Assembly (NCBI GenBank): GCA_009760855.2
Contig: WPIO01000016.1
Coordinates: forward strand, 1,110,001-1,174,000
Length of the DNA: 64,000 bases
Reading direction: 5' to 3'
From: Cristatella mucedo
Lineage: Eukaryota > Bryozoa > Phylactolaemata > Cristatellidae
A model generated the notes under the pieces. The model did not search any database. It was not told where the DNA came from and saw only the letters and a list, made by a program, of their open reading frames with translations. Of this stretch, positions 11,510 to 23,300 are shown piece by piece (the first letter of the stretch is position 1; every line of letters starts with the position of its first letter). The position numbers and the translations under genes are program-made.

Positions 11510-12352
11510 AGTTGATGCTGTCGTGCGACCATCACCATGTGCTCAAATTTAGGTGTCGTTTTAGACAGCTGCATAAGTTTTAAAAGCTTCATTCAGAAGA
11601 CTGTTTCTAAAGCTAGCTATCACGTTCGATCCCTATCTAAGATTAGGAGCTGTCTTCTACACTGGCTTACAAAAAATTTAACTAGCTCCTTAGTTTTGCC
11701 TCAGCTTGATTATTGCCATTCCTTTTTGGCTGGTATACAAAGAAAGCAACTAGGCTACTACAGCTGGCTTGAATATGGCTGCAAGGCTAGTTTCAAGTCT
11801 CAAAGGTTTGACAACGTGTCTCCTTTGCTAAAAGAGCTGGGATGGCTGACGGTTGAGCAGCGGATACAGAGCATAGTTATTACGCTGACCCACAAGGCCC
11901 GCCATGGCTTGGCTCCTCCATACCTAGCTGAACTGCTGCATCAGTTTCAGCCTCTTCGTACCCTCAGGTCCTTATGGACGATTAATTGGCTGTTCCATTC
12001 CTCTGCTTAAAGACCTTCGGTGACAAAAGCTTTAGCTCTGTAGGTCCAAGACTGTGAAACTCGCTTCCACTATTCTTACGCAACAACAACTACTCTCCTG
12101 CTGCCGACTATGGCTCATCTTTTTCAGCGGTCCTGAGCTGCTACTTCGATGCTACTCACTACCTCAACTGATCTCCTGACTCTGCTATGCTTCCCACTTT
12201 CTCTTGGTTGCGTGAGATGAAGTCTGTTGGCTACCGAATGCGTACCAAAAGCCGCTTAGGCTATGAGTACGCTATACAAAACTCTCCTGCGTAACACCCA
12301 CAGAGTTTTTGTGGCTTTGCGGAGTTACAGACGGATATACATTACATCCAGG
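11510..12352 (+). pseudogene. LINE-B 3' end (second CR1/L2-like family)
   Basis: Plus-strand frames encode NLGVVLDSCISFKSFIQKTV, LVLPQLDYCHSFLAGI, SPLLKELGWLTVEQRI and HGLAPPYLAELLHQF, the C-terminal RT blocks. The 3' UTR ends with TGTAACTCCG-type sequence read in reverse (GTTACAGACGGATATACATT). 5'-truncated and frameshifted. A different family from LINE-A by coding sequence and tail. Confidence 0.88.
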
Positions 12353-12885
12353 TGTACTTAATGCTGCTTACAAGCTCAATACATGTATAGCCAGAGACAT
12401 ATCAAACAATTTTCTGCACATAAAGCGTTTTGTCTTGCACTATTTCCTAGTCTGTATTCAGCATATAGTTTACATATTATTAAGCCTACCACAGGCTTCC
12501 TTTGAGCTCAAGATTTCGTTCCAATTAAACACTTTACATCAGATACCGGCTATTGACGTCTTTTAATTCATATTTCATTTTGAATTGCCTTTTACCGGAA
12601 AAAAACATGAAATAAAATGCTCTCTGTCGCTGCATATATCCAAATACTTCAAATCTATTAAGCTATCTCGAATATTTCACACGTGTGTCATCCTTAAATT
12701 ATTCATGCAATTACTTTTAAATAAAACATGCTCGCTCTTTCACTCCTTTATTCTCTCGTTCCATCTCTGTCTACCTCCGTGTGGGCAAATGTAGTCCTGT
12801 GCATTGTTAGCAACCCGTAAGCAAAAGAAATGAGTTTGAATACGCAATCTCCCAAACACTCGCGGCCTGTGCAGAAATACCTTAC

Positions 12886-13016
12886 TCGCCTGGTGCCGTA
12901 CACAATGTCGCCTCTTTGATGACTTGCACGGCCGCCGAATTTTGATGGGAAGAGATCAAGAGGACTCTCTCCATAATCATCCAGCATGTTCGAGACTTTG
13001 AGTGTGGGCAGACCCT
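12886..13016 (-). CDS. Putative internal exon, unidentified protein
   Basis: Open segment with a TTTTTAG acceptor (a second AG two bases later gives phase 0) and a GTAAGG donor. It encodes GLPTLKVSNMLDDYGESPLD followed by a Gly/Arg-rich end (GDIVYGTRR). It can join in phase with 14393-14314 through the first AG, or with the 13.3-13.6 kb segments through the second. Family not recognised. Confidence 0.4.
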
Positions 13017-13472
13017 CTAAAAAGCATTAATAATTGCTGCTTAATGCAATTTGTAAAACATTTGCCTCGACATATTCAGTCGCAGCTACCCAAATATGTG
13101 TGACCGTGCTGGTACAGAAAGTACAACGCTTCCAGTTACAACGTACATATCAAAATCACAATCGAGCTTCAAATTACAATCGAGCAGAGCTTAAGTGATT
13201 CCATAAAAAAACATATAGAGTCCCTTGGTGACTTTTATACAATCTGCTAAAGTCCCATGAGCACCATTCTTAGCGAGGACTTCATTTGGTTTAAGATATT
13301 TATAACTTACCTTTGGTTCTTCAATGTCAAGCTACCAGACTTCGGTTAAAATTATGCCCAGTTGAGATGGAACTAAGTGAGTTGTTAGACTTTGGCTGCG
13401 AGCAGACTTCCGAGATTATAGGTTGGTTCTAAAGGACGATGCACCCAATCTTCTCAAGTTATCTGGACTTAC

Positions 13473-13592
13473 AATATAGTCAAGCAGGGAATTCATGTTG
13501 TGGTTGAGAATGCTCAACTTCATCCACATCAAGCACGACTGATTAATTTCCAAACACTCACTGTATGTCTTCGATCCCAAGTATCCAATAAG
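13473..13592 (-). CDS. Putative internal exon, unidentified protein
   Basis: Forty codons between an AAAG acceptor and a GTAAGT donor. The peptide contains YLGSKTYSECLEI and LMWMKLSILNHNMNSLLDYI, which look like a folded helical domain. The frame is closed by a stop just upstream of the acceptor, as expected for an exon. A 21-nt micro-exon candidate (13331-13311, LDIEEPK, donor AAG/GTAAGT) follows in phase. The opposite strand also has an 87-codon ORF here, so strand assignment rests on splice signals and peptide quality only. Confidence 0.35.
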
Positions 13593-14313
13593 CTTTCAGT
13601 AACAGATACGCTTTCAGCGATCATCCGGATTGGCTGTGAATTTTGTTACCTAACACGTTTAGTTGGTGATAATTTTTCTTTAATCGAGGTTTTTAAAACT
13701 ATTTTTAAGAATCCCCTCTCGATGTTGCTAGGGCGGTGTAAGACGTTGCCTTTCACTCAATGACTGAAAACACTTGTTAGAATACATAGGTCAAAATGTG
13801 CATTATTGTGATACAATGAATACAAACATTATACCATGTGGAAAAATCGTCGTTTGTATGCCTTGTCTATTTAACTTTTTCAGCATTCCATCAGCTACTA
13901 ACGGTAATACATACCGCTATACATTACGTCTTTTTTGATGAAATAGCTCTCTATCAGTTCTCTTGAAAGCTTAGCTACATTCTAAAATGTCATACTTAAA
14001 ACCCGACAGTATCTGCATACCTAAATTGTACGTAATTGTGACGTTACATACCCATCTAGAAATTCTTCACAAATCAATGAGAAATATTTGAAAATGTACC
14101 TTTCTTTCTAAGCTTCTGCTAATCAATGGGTATTTCAGTATGAGAGTAGTCTACTGTGCGCTTAGAGCCTCGCCAACTTCAAAGGGCAAATTGACGGCGT
14201 GTCGACATGGTCTGCCTATCAGCAAGCTCTTGGGAGTCGATTCAGATAATAAAAAACGGCTGCGACCATAAGGTAAAAAAATGCACCGTATTTCTCGCGC
14301 AGCATCTATTTAC

Positions 14314-14393
14314 CAGAGCCTATTAGGCTAAGGTCTTGCTCGGCGAGCGGCTCTAGCATATCCGCGATGTGTTGTCGTCTTTCGATGTCAGAA
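14314..14393 (-). CDS. Putative internal exon, unidentified protein
   Basis: An 80-nt open segment between a TAG acceptor and a GTAAAT donor encodes SDIERRQHIADMLEPLAEQD and a few more residues, with a helical, charged character. Its exit phase (1) fits the acceptor at 13016 of the exon ending 12886. Its entry phase does not match the exon at 14924, so at least one exon between them is missing or they belong to different genes. Confidence 0.35.
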
Positions 14394-14557
14394 CTACATC
14401 CGTACGCGATCAAGTAAGCATAAACGCAGTAAATGATTGAGAATTAGTACAGCTGTTCAATGTTAGCGTCTGGATTTCTTGAACATCTTATATACGTGCA
14501 GATATATATCATGATTTCATATCATACATGCATGCAGCTACTTACAGATACATAACA

Positions 14558-14706
14558 TTAATTCGGTTTCTTTCGTGTCTTCGAATCTGTCCACTCTTTG
14601 CCTGTCCACTTTTCCGTTTCATCATATCTTGGCTTAGAGTTGAAACTTAAGCCCATCTCCCTGACCACCCTTATGACATGAGGCCTGTAGTCAACATATT
14701 GTTTGA
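14558..14706 (-). CDS. Putative terminal exon of an unidentified gene
   Basis: Acceptor GTTTAG at the upstream edge is followed by 48 codons and a TAA. The peptide looks protein-like (KQYVDYRPHVIRVVREMGLS, then a Lys/Trp-rich end with KWTGKEW). It joins in phase to the alternative reading of 15078-14924, where a protein of about 100 residues could start at an internal ATG. Family not recognised. Confidence 0.4.
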
Positions 14707-14923
14707 CTAAACTAAGTCACTTCTAAGGCTTCCTGTGCATGAGTCGTAGCCCGACACGCAACTAACAAAGAAATCTTGGGAAATAAATCTAAGAAAACCC
14801 ATTTTATGTTTTTTCTGTAAAGATGTCAATTGTATTTCTAGATTATGTTATCGCATATCTAATTCATTAGCCACCTCGAGTTTACTGGCACTTTAGTGGT
14901 GATAACGGTACTGGCAAGCTTAC

Positions 14924-17634
14924 CATCCTCCTGAGAAGTCTGACGGCCTCCAATCGACTCAGAACAGTAGCTGGGAGATCTGTTGAGTGTTCTGAGCACA
15001 CGCCAGCAGTGCGGATGCCCACAGGAGAGGCTGCATACCGAGCCGTCGCGTGAGCACTTGAACTCAGCCATCGCTGATCTATAGAAGACAAGCGTCACGA
15101 GCAGCCCATCGAAGCCAGTCCGGACTTGATAAATTCAAAGGGAAATTATAGAGGGCCTTTCAAACTTCCAAGAATCTTTTCGCAAGGTATTACCACACTC
15201 ACACTCACTTAACACAATTGTTTAGGGACAGTCGCAACACAACAGCCGGCCTTCAACGGAAGCATTGCGATTGAAGGGAATGCAGACACCGCTCCGTGCT
15301 TAAACTCGAACCATGCTGCGCATTTTGCCTAATACTCACAATAATTTCCGGGTTGAACATATACTGATAATCCTTGCACCAGCTCATGAGGCAAACAGGG
15401 TGGGCTGGTTATAGCGCTCAACCGGATGTGGAACTGGCCGCCATATTGTAGTTGTTCCCCTGGCAACCAATCAAGCGACCTTGGCCTTAGAAGTTATATG
15501 GGTTGCAAGTGGCCGGCACTTGTATCTCCGTCTGTAACTCCACAAAGTCAGAAAAACTGACTGCGTGGGTGTTACGCAGGAGAGTTTTGTATAGCGAACT
15601 CACAGCCTAAGCGGCTTTCGGTACGCATTCGGTAGCTAAGAGACTTCGTCTCACGCAACAAAGAGAAAGTGGGAACCATAGCAGAGTCAGGAGAGCAGTT
15701 GAGGTAGTGACTTGCGTTCTTGATGCCGAGATCGGTTTACGTAATTTCTCCTTTACTCAGTCCAAAATGAGTCGCAGTCTTTTCTGGCACTCGCTAAGGA
15801 ACAGTCGGCTACCTTGTTCACGGGAATCAGTTATCGACTCAATTTCCCTCGGTCATCAACAGTCAAGAGTATTCTTTCCACACTTGTCACTGATGGAGGG
15901 CATGGCGCCCTGCCTTGCAGCGGAGAATGCTCCAAGCGGCGGTTTTTGGCTCTCTCAGTAGCCCACGCCTTCCACCGTTATATAGCCAAAGCCGGGGCAC
16001 GCGGAAGCGCCCGACCAGCGATCGGCATCGAGGCTTGGTCCACTCGCGGACTTGTACAGGGTGTTAAAAAGCCCGCAAGTGGTGCGATAGCCGCTAGGAC
16101 TCTTCTGTCGCTATATAAATGAGGCTGTTGAATGAGACGACCTTTTCTGTACTCAATTATACTCTATCTAGTTATCTATCTCTCGTCTACCTCTTTCTGT
16201 GCTGCCGGTCTTGCCGGCTGTGTGTTTCGCTACCTCTTCTGTACCATCAGAAGTTCTGAGAACAAGTATTTCCTTCCTTTCTCTTCTTTCTGAATATCTG
16301 CCTTGTACTGGCAATGCGCTGATACACCCGCCCCCTCTGCGATCACGATATGCTTTCGTAATCAGATCGTCTTGGAACTGCAGATTGCCAAAGGCATGCT
16401 TCGAAAGAGATACTGCTCTCGCCTTCGGTCAACAAGGTCAACTTCCGTTAAACAGAAAAGCGACAAAAAGCAAAATCAAGTCACACTCGGCTAATTTTTA
16501 TGCACCTCAAAACTCAAATCGTCTATAGTTTCTGCTGCCAATATCAACGCTATCCTCACACCCATGAGATTTCTGCATGATTTTCAGCCACCAGTTGTCG
16601 TAAATCAAGCACTAAACGCAAACACGTTCTAGCAAGGACATAAGTACCCAAACGGATTGCTCAGCGGTTATGGTTTTTGTTAAAGCGAACAGCCTGCAAG
16701 ATTAAAAAGAAGAAACTGGTACGTGCGCATGAGCATCTGAGCATATAAATAAAGGAAGGCTGTGAGCTATTGGTAGGTTTTAAACTTCCTCTCTTTAAAG
16801 ATACCGGGCTGAAAGCCGGCTATAATACCAACAATAGCTATATGACGATGACATATATATATATATATATATATCGGTATACGCCGTGCTTTTCAAAACA
16901 GTACTCTCAAAGCAAGGGCGACTTAGAATCGCTTTTAGTGGCCAATAAAAAAAATGCTTCTCACGAAATGAAGCCAGAGAAGTTCATAGCTGTAGTTTCA
17001 GAATAGCAGATAGAGGTGACATAATTACCTAATACTGTAAGTAGCAGCACACACAGTTCTTCCACCTTGTTCCCCAGCATTAGCAGCAATGTAGGATATG
17101 CTAGAATGATTTGCCAAAACTGGTGCACCTACGGATTACCACTTATCAACGGCTTACGTGTGGCCGATTCGACTACAGTGATTGGTCGCACAAGTCAGTG
17201 CAGAAGCAAATTCTGCATCACGTTGTAAGAATCAGGAACCTTGACATTCTAGAACAAATAGATCTATCACCAGCTTTTAGCAAACAAAAAAGATTGCTAA
17301 TCTACTGAGAGAACGTGACGCATAGAGAAGGCATATACCCTGAAGTAGCTTTTCTAAATAACGACCCATTCAGCAGTAGGTCATCACGGTCAACCGAAGG
17401 ACTCACTTTAATTCGCTGTTGGAATGGGAGAGATTCAATTGCCTCTATAGCTCGCTCAGCTCAGCTTCGCCTGCACTGCTCAATTCACTGTATTAAATTA
17501 CTGTCCGCACCGGTATAAATGCAATGCAAAAGCTTACTAAGCAAATATGTCAAGTGCCCAAGAACTGCAGCAGTGTTTACAAAGATTATTAACGATGGAC
17601 AGACATTGTGCACCACAAGATCACACAGCAGCTT
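14924..17634 (-). CDS. Unidentified gene, four phase-compatible putative exons
   Basis: Putative exons 17634-17538, 17444-17407, 17128-17029 and 15078-14924 join with matching phases and GT-AG borders (donors GTAAGC, GTGAGT, GTAATT, GTAAGC). They give an uninterrupted, leucine-rich, probably alpha-helical segment with pieces such as AIESLPFQQRIK, VHQFWQIILAYPTLLLML and RLEAVRLLRRM. I do not recognise the family; a HEAT-like helical protein is a guess. No start codon was found: the first exon has none in frame, and RIOK1 ends just upstream on the same strand. The last exon is also open in a second frame (from an ATG at about 15070) that would join in phase to 14706-14558, so its reading is ambiguous. 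Chance open frames cannot be excluded. Confidence 0.45.
15523..15715 (-). repeat. LINE-B 3' end
   Basis: ATCTCCGTCTGTAACTCCAC, GGGTGTTACGCAGGAGAGTT and AGCGGCTTTCGGTACGCATT identify the reverse-complement LINE-B terminus. Confidence 0.85.
15716..17020. other. Mostly unassigned
   Basis: Holds a SINE-A fragment (16081) and a short (TA)n run (about 16853-16874). No convincing exon. Confidence 0.4.
16081..16135 (+). repeat. SINE-A 3' fragment
   Basis: GATAGCCGCTAGGACTCTTC ... GAGGCTGTTGAAT is the 3' part of the family only. Confidence 0.65.
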
Positions 17635-17679
17635 CTACGGTTCGAGTGTGCAAAGCTCGAGAGGGAAGGGACAAGAACG

Positions 17680-17685
17680 TTTATT
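17680..17685 (-). terminator. Probable RIOK1 polyadenylation signal
   Basis: A canonical AATAAA on the minus strand lies about 165 nt after the RIOK1 stop codon. It is the first such hexamer downstream and fits a short 3' UTR. The next exon-like segment on the same strand begins only about 45 bp further on (17634). Confidence 0.6.
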
Positions 17686-17850
17686 CCTCGAAAACGTTTG
17701 CAGGTAGCAGCGAAGGCCATCGGTGACGGAGGTCAGCAGCAGCCACAGACCACGATGTTCTATATCGAGAGAAGACAGTGGAGATCTGGGGAACAGCCTC
17801 GCTCCTGATCTCGCCGGCTGGCTCTCGAATGCTGGCCGTGACAGCTCCAG

Positions 17851-20310
17851 CTACTTCCCTTTGACCACTTTCTCTTTCCGTTTCTTGACGTGCTTTGGCA
17901 CCTTGGTCTTGCGCTTTTCGGCCTTTGCGTCTTTGGCAGCTTTCTTTCGCTCCTGAAATTAATCACTCGCGAATAAACTGGCGATTGCACGCACTATACA
18001 GGCTCTCTCGAGCCAGCGGCGGCAGTCATCTGGTAAAACACTCGAACGAGCTGCTCTCCGGGCAAGCAAGCCCAGCCGCAACACGGAGCTAGTGCCCTAG
18101 ATGGGCTAGATTGGTCCAGTTACACAGAACTAGGCACACGACCTTCACAGGTGCTCACATTGAAAGGCCTAGGAGCAAAGCCAACAGCAAGCGATGCTAA
18201 AAAGATTTTTGCATCTGTTCTTCTACTCATGTTCGAACAGATTAGAAATTCAACCACACACAAATATTAATCGTTGCCAGAAAACAACACCGACCGCTGC
18301 CTTCTCCACTAGACAGCAAAATATAGCATAATCACGGTATTGCATGTACAGGCAGGATGAAATGCAGCTCGTCAAAAAAAATGCCAGCGTTTTGCAAATG
18401 CACAACTGAATCCAAAACTTGAAACTGGTGTAAGGTAAGATTACACTACCGCTGCATTCAGCTGTTCACGCCGCCGAGATTGAGCCTTCTGATTGGCTGC
18501 TGGGTAAGCATGGGACAAAGTAGCATCCCAGGATTTGGTGGTGCCACCCTGCACCGAAGGAGCAAGAAGGCGGAAGTGCTTGACTGCTGGAATATGATAG
18601 GTCACACATGCTATATATTAGCTTGTTGGTCATACAGCGACAAATCAAGGCACGACATCAATGATCTCTCTTGGTAACTGATAGAACCCAACTTTCTGCT
18701 GTCGAACAATAGCAGCTAAAAAAAAAAGCCCAATGGCAGCCAAGGAGCACTCCAAATGCCAATGCCGCTGTACAAGCTTCGTGAAGAGACCAGCGATACT
18801 CAACTGGATTCCGTCTGTGTGTGTAGTAGTAGTAGTGATAGTACTGCTCACACGTGGGCTCGAATGATGTCACCAAGCCATCAACAACCATAGCCGTGTG
18901 TAAAATGCAGAAGAAAAGTGACCCAACGGCTGACCCCTGCGCATACCCCTTGCCTCGCCCAAAGAAAGGACTTCACGAGCAGATAGGCGAGTGCAGGAGT
19001 CTGCGTGCATCTTCCTTACAGATAAACCTGTCCAATGCGCGACCAGAATCACTCGTTCGTTGCAAAGGGTTTCGCGGTTTCCGCCGCAGCATCTAACGAG
19101 GCAGGCAGGCAGGAGAGTTGCAGTAATGCAAGTCGTCCCTCGGCTTTCCAGCCTCACTCGTCGCGAGCATGCGATCCGTACGTCGATCGCTGTCCTACCC
19201 CCAATAGCAGGCATCGACCTGGGCCGCCCGTTATTCCTACACCGCCTGACCGTCAACGACGACGAAATTATGTCCAACTCTATGAGCAACCACCTAGCTG
19301 GCGTCGAATAAACAATAATAATAAATAAATAATATAAGAGTGAGCTACAAAGTTTCTTTACAGGCGTGTCTTGCCGGCCCTACATGAAAATCTCGTGGGT
19401 CTTGCACCACACAGATGAAATCCTGGCTCTCAGACTGAATTGCATCTCGGATCTCCTCCTCCTCCTCCTCCCCCCCCCACCGTGATGTTGGTGGCCATGA
19501 GACATCAGCTGCAGCAGGCTGCCACAGCAGCTCCGCAGGACGAGCGAGCGCACCTCACCTTTCGCTCGATTGCTGACTCGCCTCGAGGTCGCACAATCGT
19601 GGGACCATCGGACGTGCCCTTCTCTTCATCGTTGCAATCGCTGCCACTGTCGTCACTGCCGCTGTCGCTTTCCGAGTCACTGCAGCTGCCTGCCTTCGAC
19701 CTCGCCGGTGTGACAAAGGTGCAGCGAAGCGGAGACGTCACCGAGACCCCGACAGCGCCGACACCGGCAGCAGCGTCCGGCTCGCACGTGTCCCTTGAGG
19801 CGGGGCACGGCCGGTCGGCAGCCGAGGCTTGGCCGGAGGCGCCGCCCGAGCTGACCGCAGAGCGAGGCTCTGACAGCAGGGCAGGAGTGGTGCGCACCGC
19901 CGACAGGTCGGCAGCAAGACCGGTGATGGTGCTGTACACGAGATCCCGACGCAGTTGCCTCGCATCGCGACTGGACGTCAAGGCTGTGTCGTCACCTCCA
20001 TGTCTACTGCCAGACAAGGCCTTTGCTATGTCAGCCTCAAAATCAACCACCTGGCCAAGGTTTTGTGGAATGAATACATTCTTAAACACTTCCTCGTCAA
20101 CCTACAAGACCGAAGACTTCTGGCTATTGGATGTGACAGTATGTAAATCGCCCATCATAAACAAAATAAGTAAGCTAAGCTAACAAACTTGTAAAGCCTG
20201 TACACAAATGCACACCGACTCACATGCAACCGCACTACCTCACGCACCCACACGTACACATCTTCACACACGCATGTCTGCACGTGCACAGGTGCATGCA
20301 CACGGACTGG

Positions 20311-20384
<74 letters not shown>

Positions 20385-23300
20385 TGTGGGTATGTGTTTG
20401 TGTCTCGTGGCTATGAACTCGCTAGCAACGACAGACACAGCTGCATCGGTCACCCACAAAAATACTTCATTTGTATAGCAGCTTAAAAGAATTTAATCTT
20501 TATCCAGGTGCATTGCATTTGCTGCAGCGCTCGAGCCCACGACTCGTTAAAAGGCAAGCACCTTACTCCTAGGCCGAAACCGAGGTCGTGTCCTCTCTGT
20601 ATAAATGCATGTCTTTTCACTTAGCTCAAACCGGACCTTTCCCACCCACCACAGAAGCCACCATAAAAAGACAGTTTGTGCATTAGCATTATATAAAGAA
20701 AAACCAGCGCTAGCATGAGGTCGGTTGGAATCTGTAGCACCTGTAGCAATCACAATACAAAAATCCTGTTAGCACGACAGCTAGAGCTCTATGCCATGTT
20801 ATGTTGTTTACCCCATGATACCACTCACCACTCGATCGTGTTTCCTTTGCAGCAAATGTAAAGTGCCTAGAAAGAGATTGAGTTCTCTGAAGGCGCTTTG
20901 TCAAGTGTATTATTATTATTATTATTATTATATGCAAAGAGGCGCCTGGCCATCAGCTCAGCTAGACTTGAAGTGTAACACCAATGACTCAGCTGGCTCT
21001 GATGCAGCTCTCCATTAGGATAACAGGTCAAGAAACACGAGTAAGCCTAGGGAATTCTAATTCTTTACAGCCTAGAAACCCCAAATCGTGGTGGTAAGAA
21101 CAAGTCAGTGAACCAAATCTATGTACAGCAATTTACATGTGCTGTAGTGGACGCACGTCGTTTGCTTTGGGATAGCATGTTTTTCATGACCTCGGTCACG
21201 AGGTCATGGGATCGAAAAAAAATCCTAGCTGATTAAACAGCCTCTTTTTGTATAGCGACAGAAGAGCCTTTACGGCTATCACCACCGCTTGCAGTGACGA
21301 TAAAGGATTGCCCACCGCCGGAATCGAACCCATGACCTCGGTCCCGAGGTCGGGAAAGCAACCGCCTTACCTAGTGTGCCATCACGGCTTGACCCATTAT
21401 ACAACCACACGGTACTTGCTTGCCTCTAGGACGAGCTAGTTAGGCTATCAACTGACCGCTCGTGGCACTGTTCTTCTTATTCCCAACTTTACAAATTGGA
21501 CCACGCTTTCGAATTCTGTCACCACCTGCAATGACTTCCCGTCAGTTAAGTCTAACCTAAAAACCCAATCGTTCTGCTCAGCTTTGCTGCACATCAGAAC
21601 TTTTCTCTTTTTTTTGCCCCGTGTGCTTTTCGTGCTAACCTGTACACGATTCAGTGCATGCTACTTACTAACCGGGGGCTCTAATAATCTGTAGTCATGA
21701 GTGTCTTCTTTTGTGATTGTGCATGCTAACCAAACCAAGATAATTGTTGCTTGTGCATGCTTTTCTTCTAAGCATGATACCGCACACATCACTCATCCTA
21801 GGTCATCGCTCCTCTTTTAGCGAGTTGTAAAGCTCTTTCATGGAGATCTGGTTCTGCTGAGGTGTGTTACAAACTACTATTTTCATTACTTTTATTTATA
21901 TCATTATTAGTGTTATTCTTCCTATCATTATTATAGCTTGCTGGCATTACGTGCACGAGTCACGATCCAAAGCATATACAATGTAAGCAGGCTGATGTTG
22001 TCGGGATGAAAAAGAAAAAGAGCAACTTGCCTTCTCCTGAGCAGTGCGATCCGTGTCCGACCTCGCTGCTGCCATGCTCATGCAGCGATCCAGGTAGGCA
22101 TCGATATTTGCAGAAGTGATGGTTGGATCCGTAACGAAGTCGAACAGCTCCTTCACCGTGAGTGCGCAAACACCTAAGTTAGGCAAGTGGCTTTAAAACG
22201 CCGACGCCCAATCATGACTGTTGGCCAGCGGTCGACCGCCCATCGCAAGGCAGGCAAGCAGGCCAGCACAGAGCGGTCAGCACTGGATCGCAGCAAGCTA
22301 GCAGAATCAGGATAATCACTTTCGCACCTGCCTTTCTCAGGAAATCTCGTATACACAAATGCTATCTAACAGGTGGCAAAACCAGGCCATGGCTACAGAT
22401 TGCAAATCAGATATGCCACGAAAGACCAATCAAATTACTAGGTCTCACCGTTCTTAGCAAAGAAGTCGTTAATGTTGGTGATGTCCTTACGAAGGAAATC
22501 CAAAGCGTGCGGATGATCGTGCTCCACCGACTGCGACACATCAATGACGTACGCTGAGCCGTTGTGATAGAGTAAATTGTACTCCGACAAGTCTGCATGC
22601 ACGAGTCGGCAGTCACAGTACAGAGTACGCAGCATTCGTACACACTGCAGGTACAGCTCTCGTGCTTTGGACTCTGTCAAACGAAAGAAATGCGTGTGAG
22701 CGCGAAATCGACGGAAAAGAAAAAGCAAGAAAAAAGAAAAGCCAAGAAAAGCAAGCGATGAAGACGAGAGCAGCGGCGGCAGCAGCGCAGGATGCGAGCA
22801 GGTGGCTACAAAGTGAACAAGGATTTTTACATCATTAACATACCACTAGGCAACTGATGCAGCATTCTTCCCACCTGAACTGTGCAAAACGTATCTCAAG
22901 CAAAAACAGTACCACTCCGCATGCCATGGACATATGGAAACTTCCGAGGTTTGGTCCCGTGCTATCACTATTTTGCTCGGGTACAACTGAACTTGCCTCT
23001 ACAGCATGCACTATCGTGGCAGTGGATGATTATGAAAGATGATTTTGAAAGAAGCAAGATATAAAATCCCTAAGACATCTTCAGCTACAGTCAAGTCGGC
23101 CTACTATCAGCAACGTACTATCGCAAAAAGCCAGCTTAGGCAAGGATACCACTACCTAGCTGATCATACATTTGTGACATCGTGTTTAAGACTTCTGTAA
23201 CTCACTACTCACAGGTCTTCCGGCAACAAGACGTAGCAGCTGGTGCAAAACTCGGGTAGGCCTACCTGTCGAGGACTTTATCACATTACAACATTACTAC

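Noticed and set aside
19440-20183. 247-codon plus-strand frame
   Set aside because: Antisense to RIOK1 exon 10, which aligns to the kinase family; GC-rich shadow.
20155-20486. Cys/Val and His/Thr repeat frames
   Set aside because: Translation of the (CA)n microsatellite.
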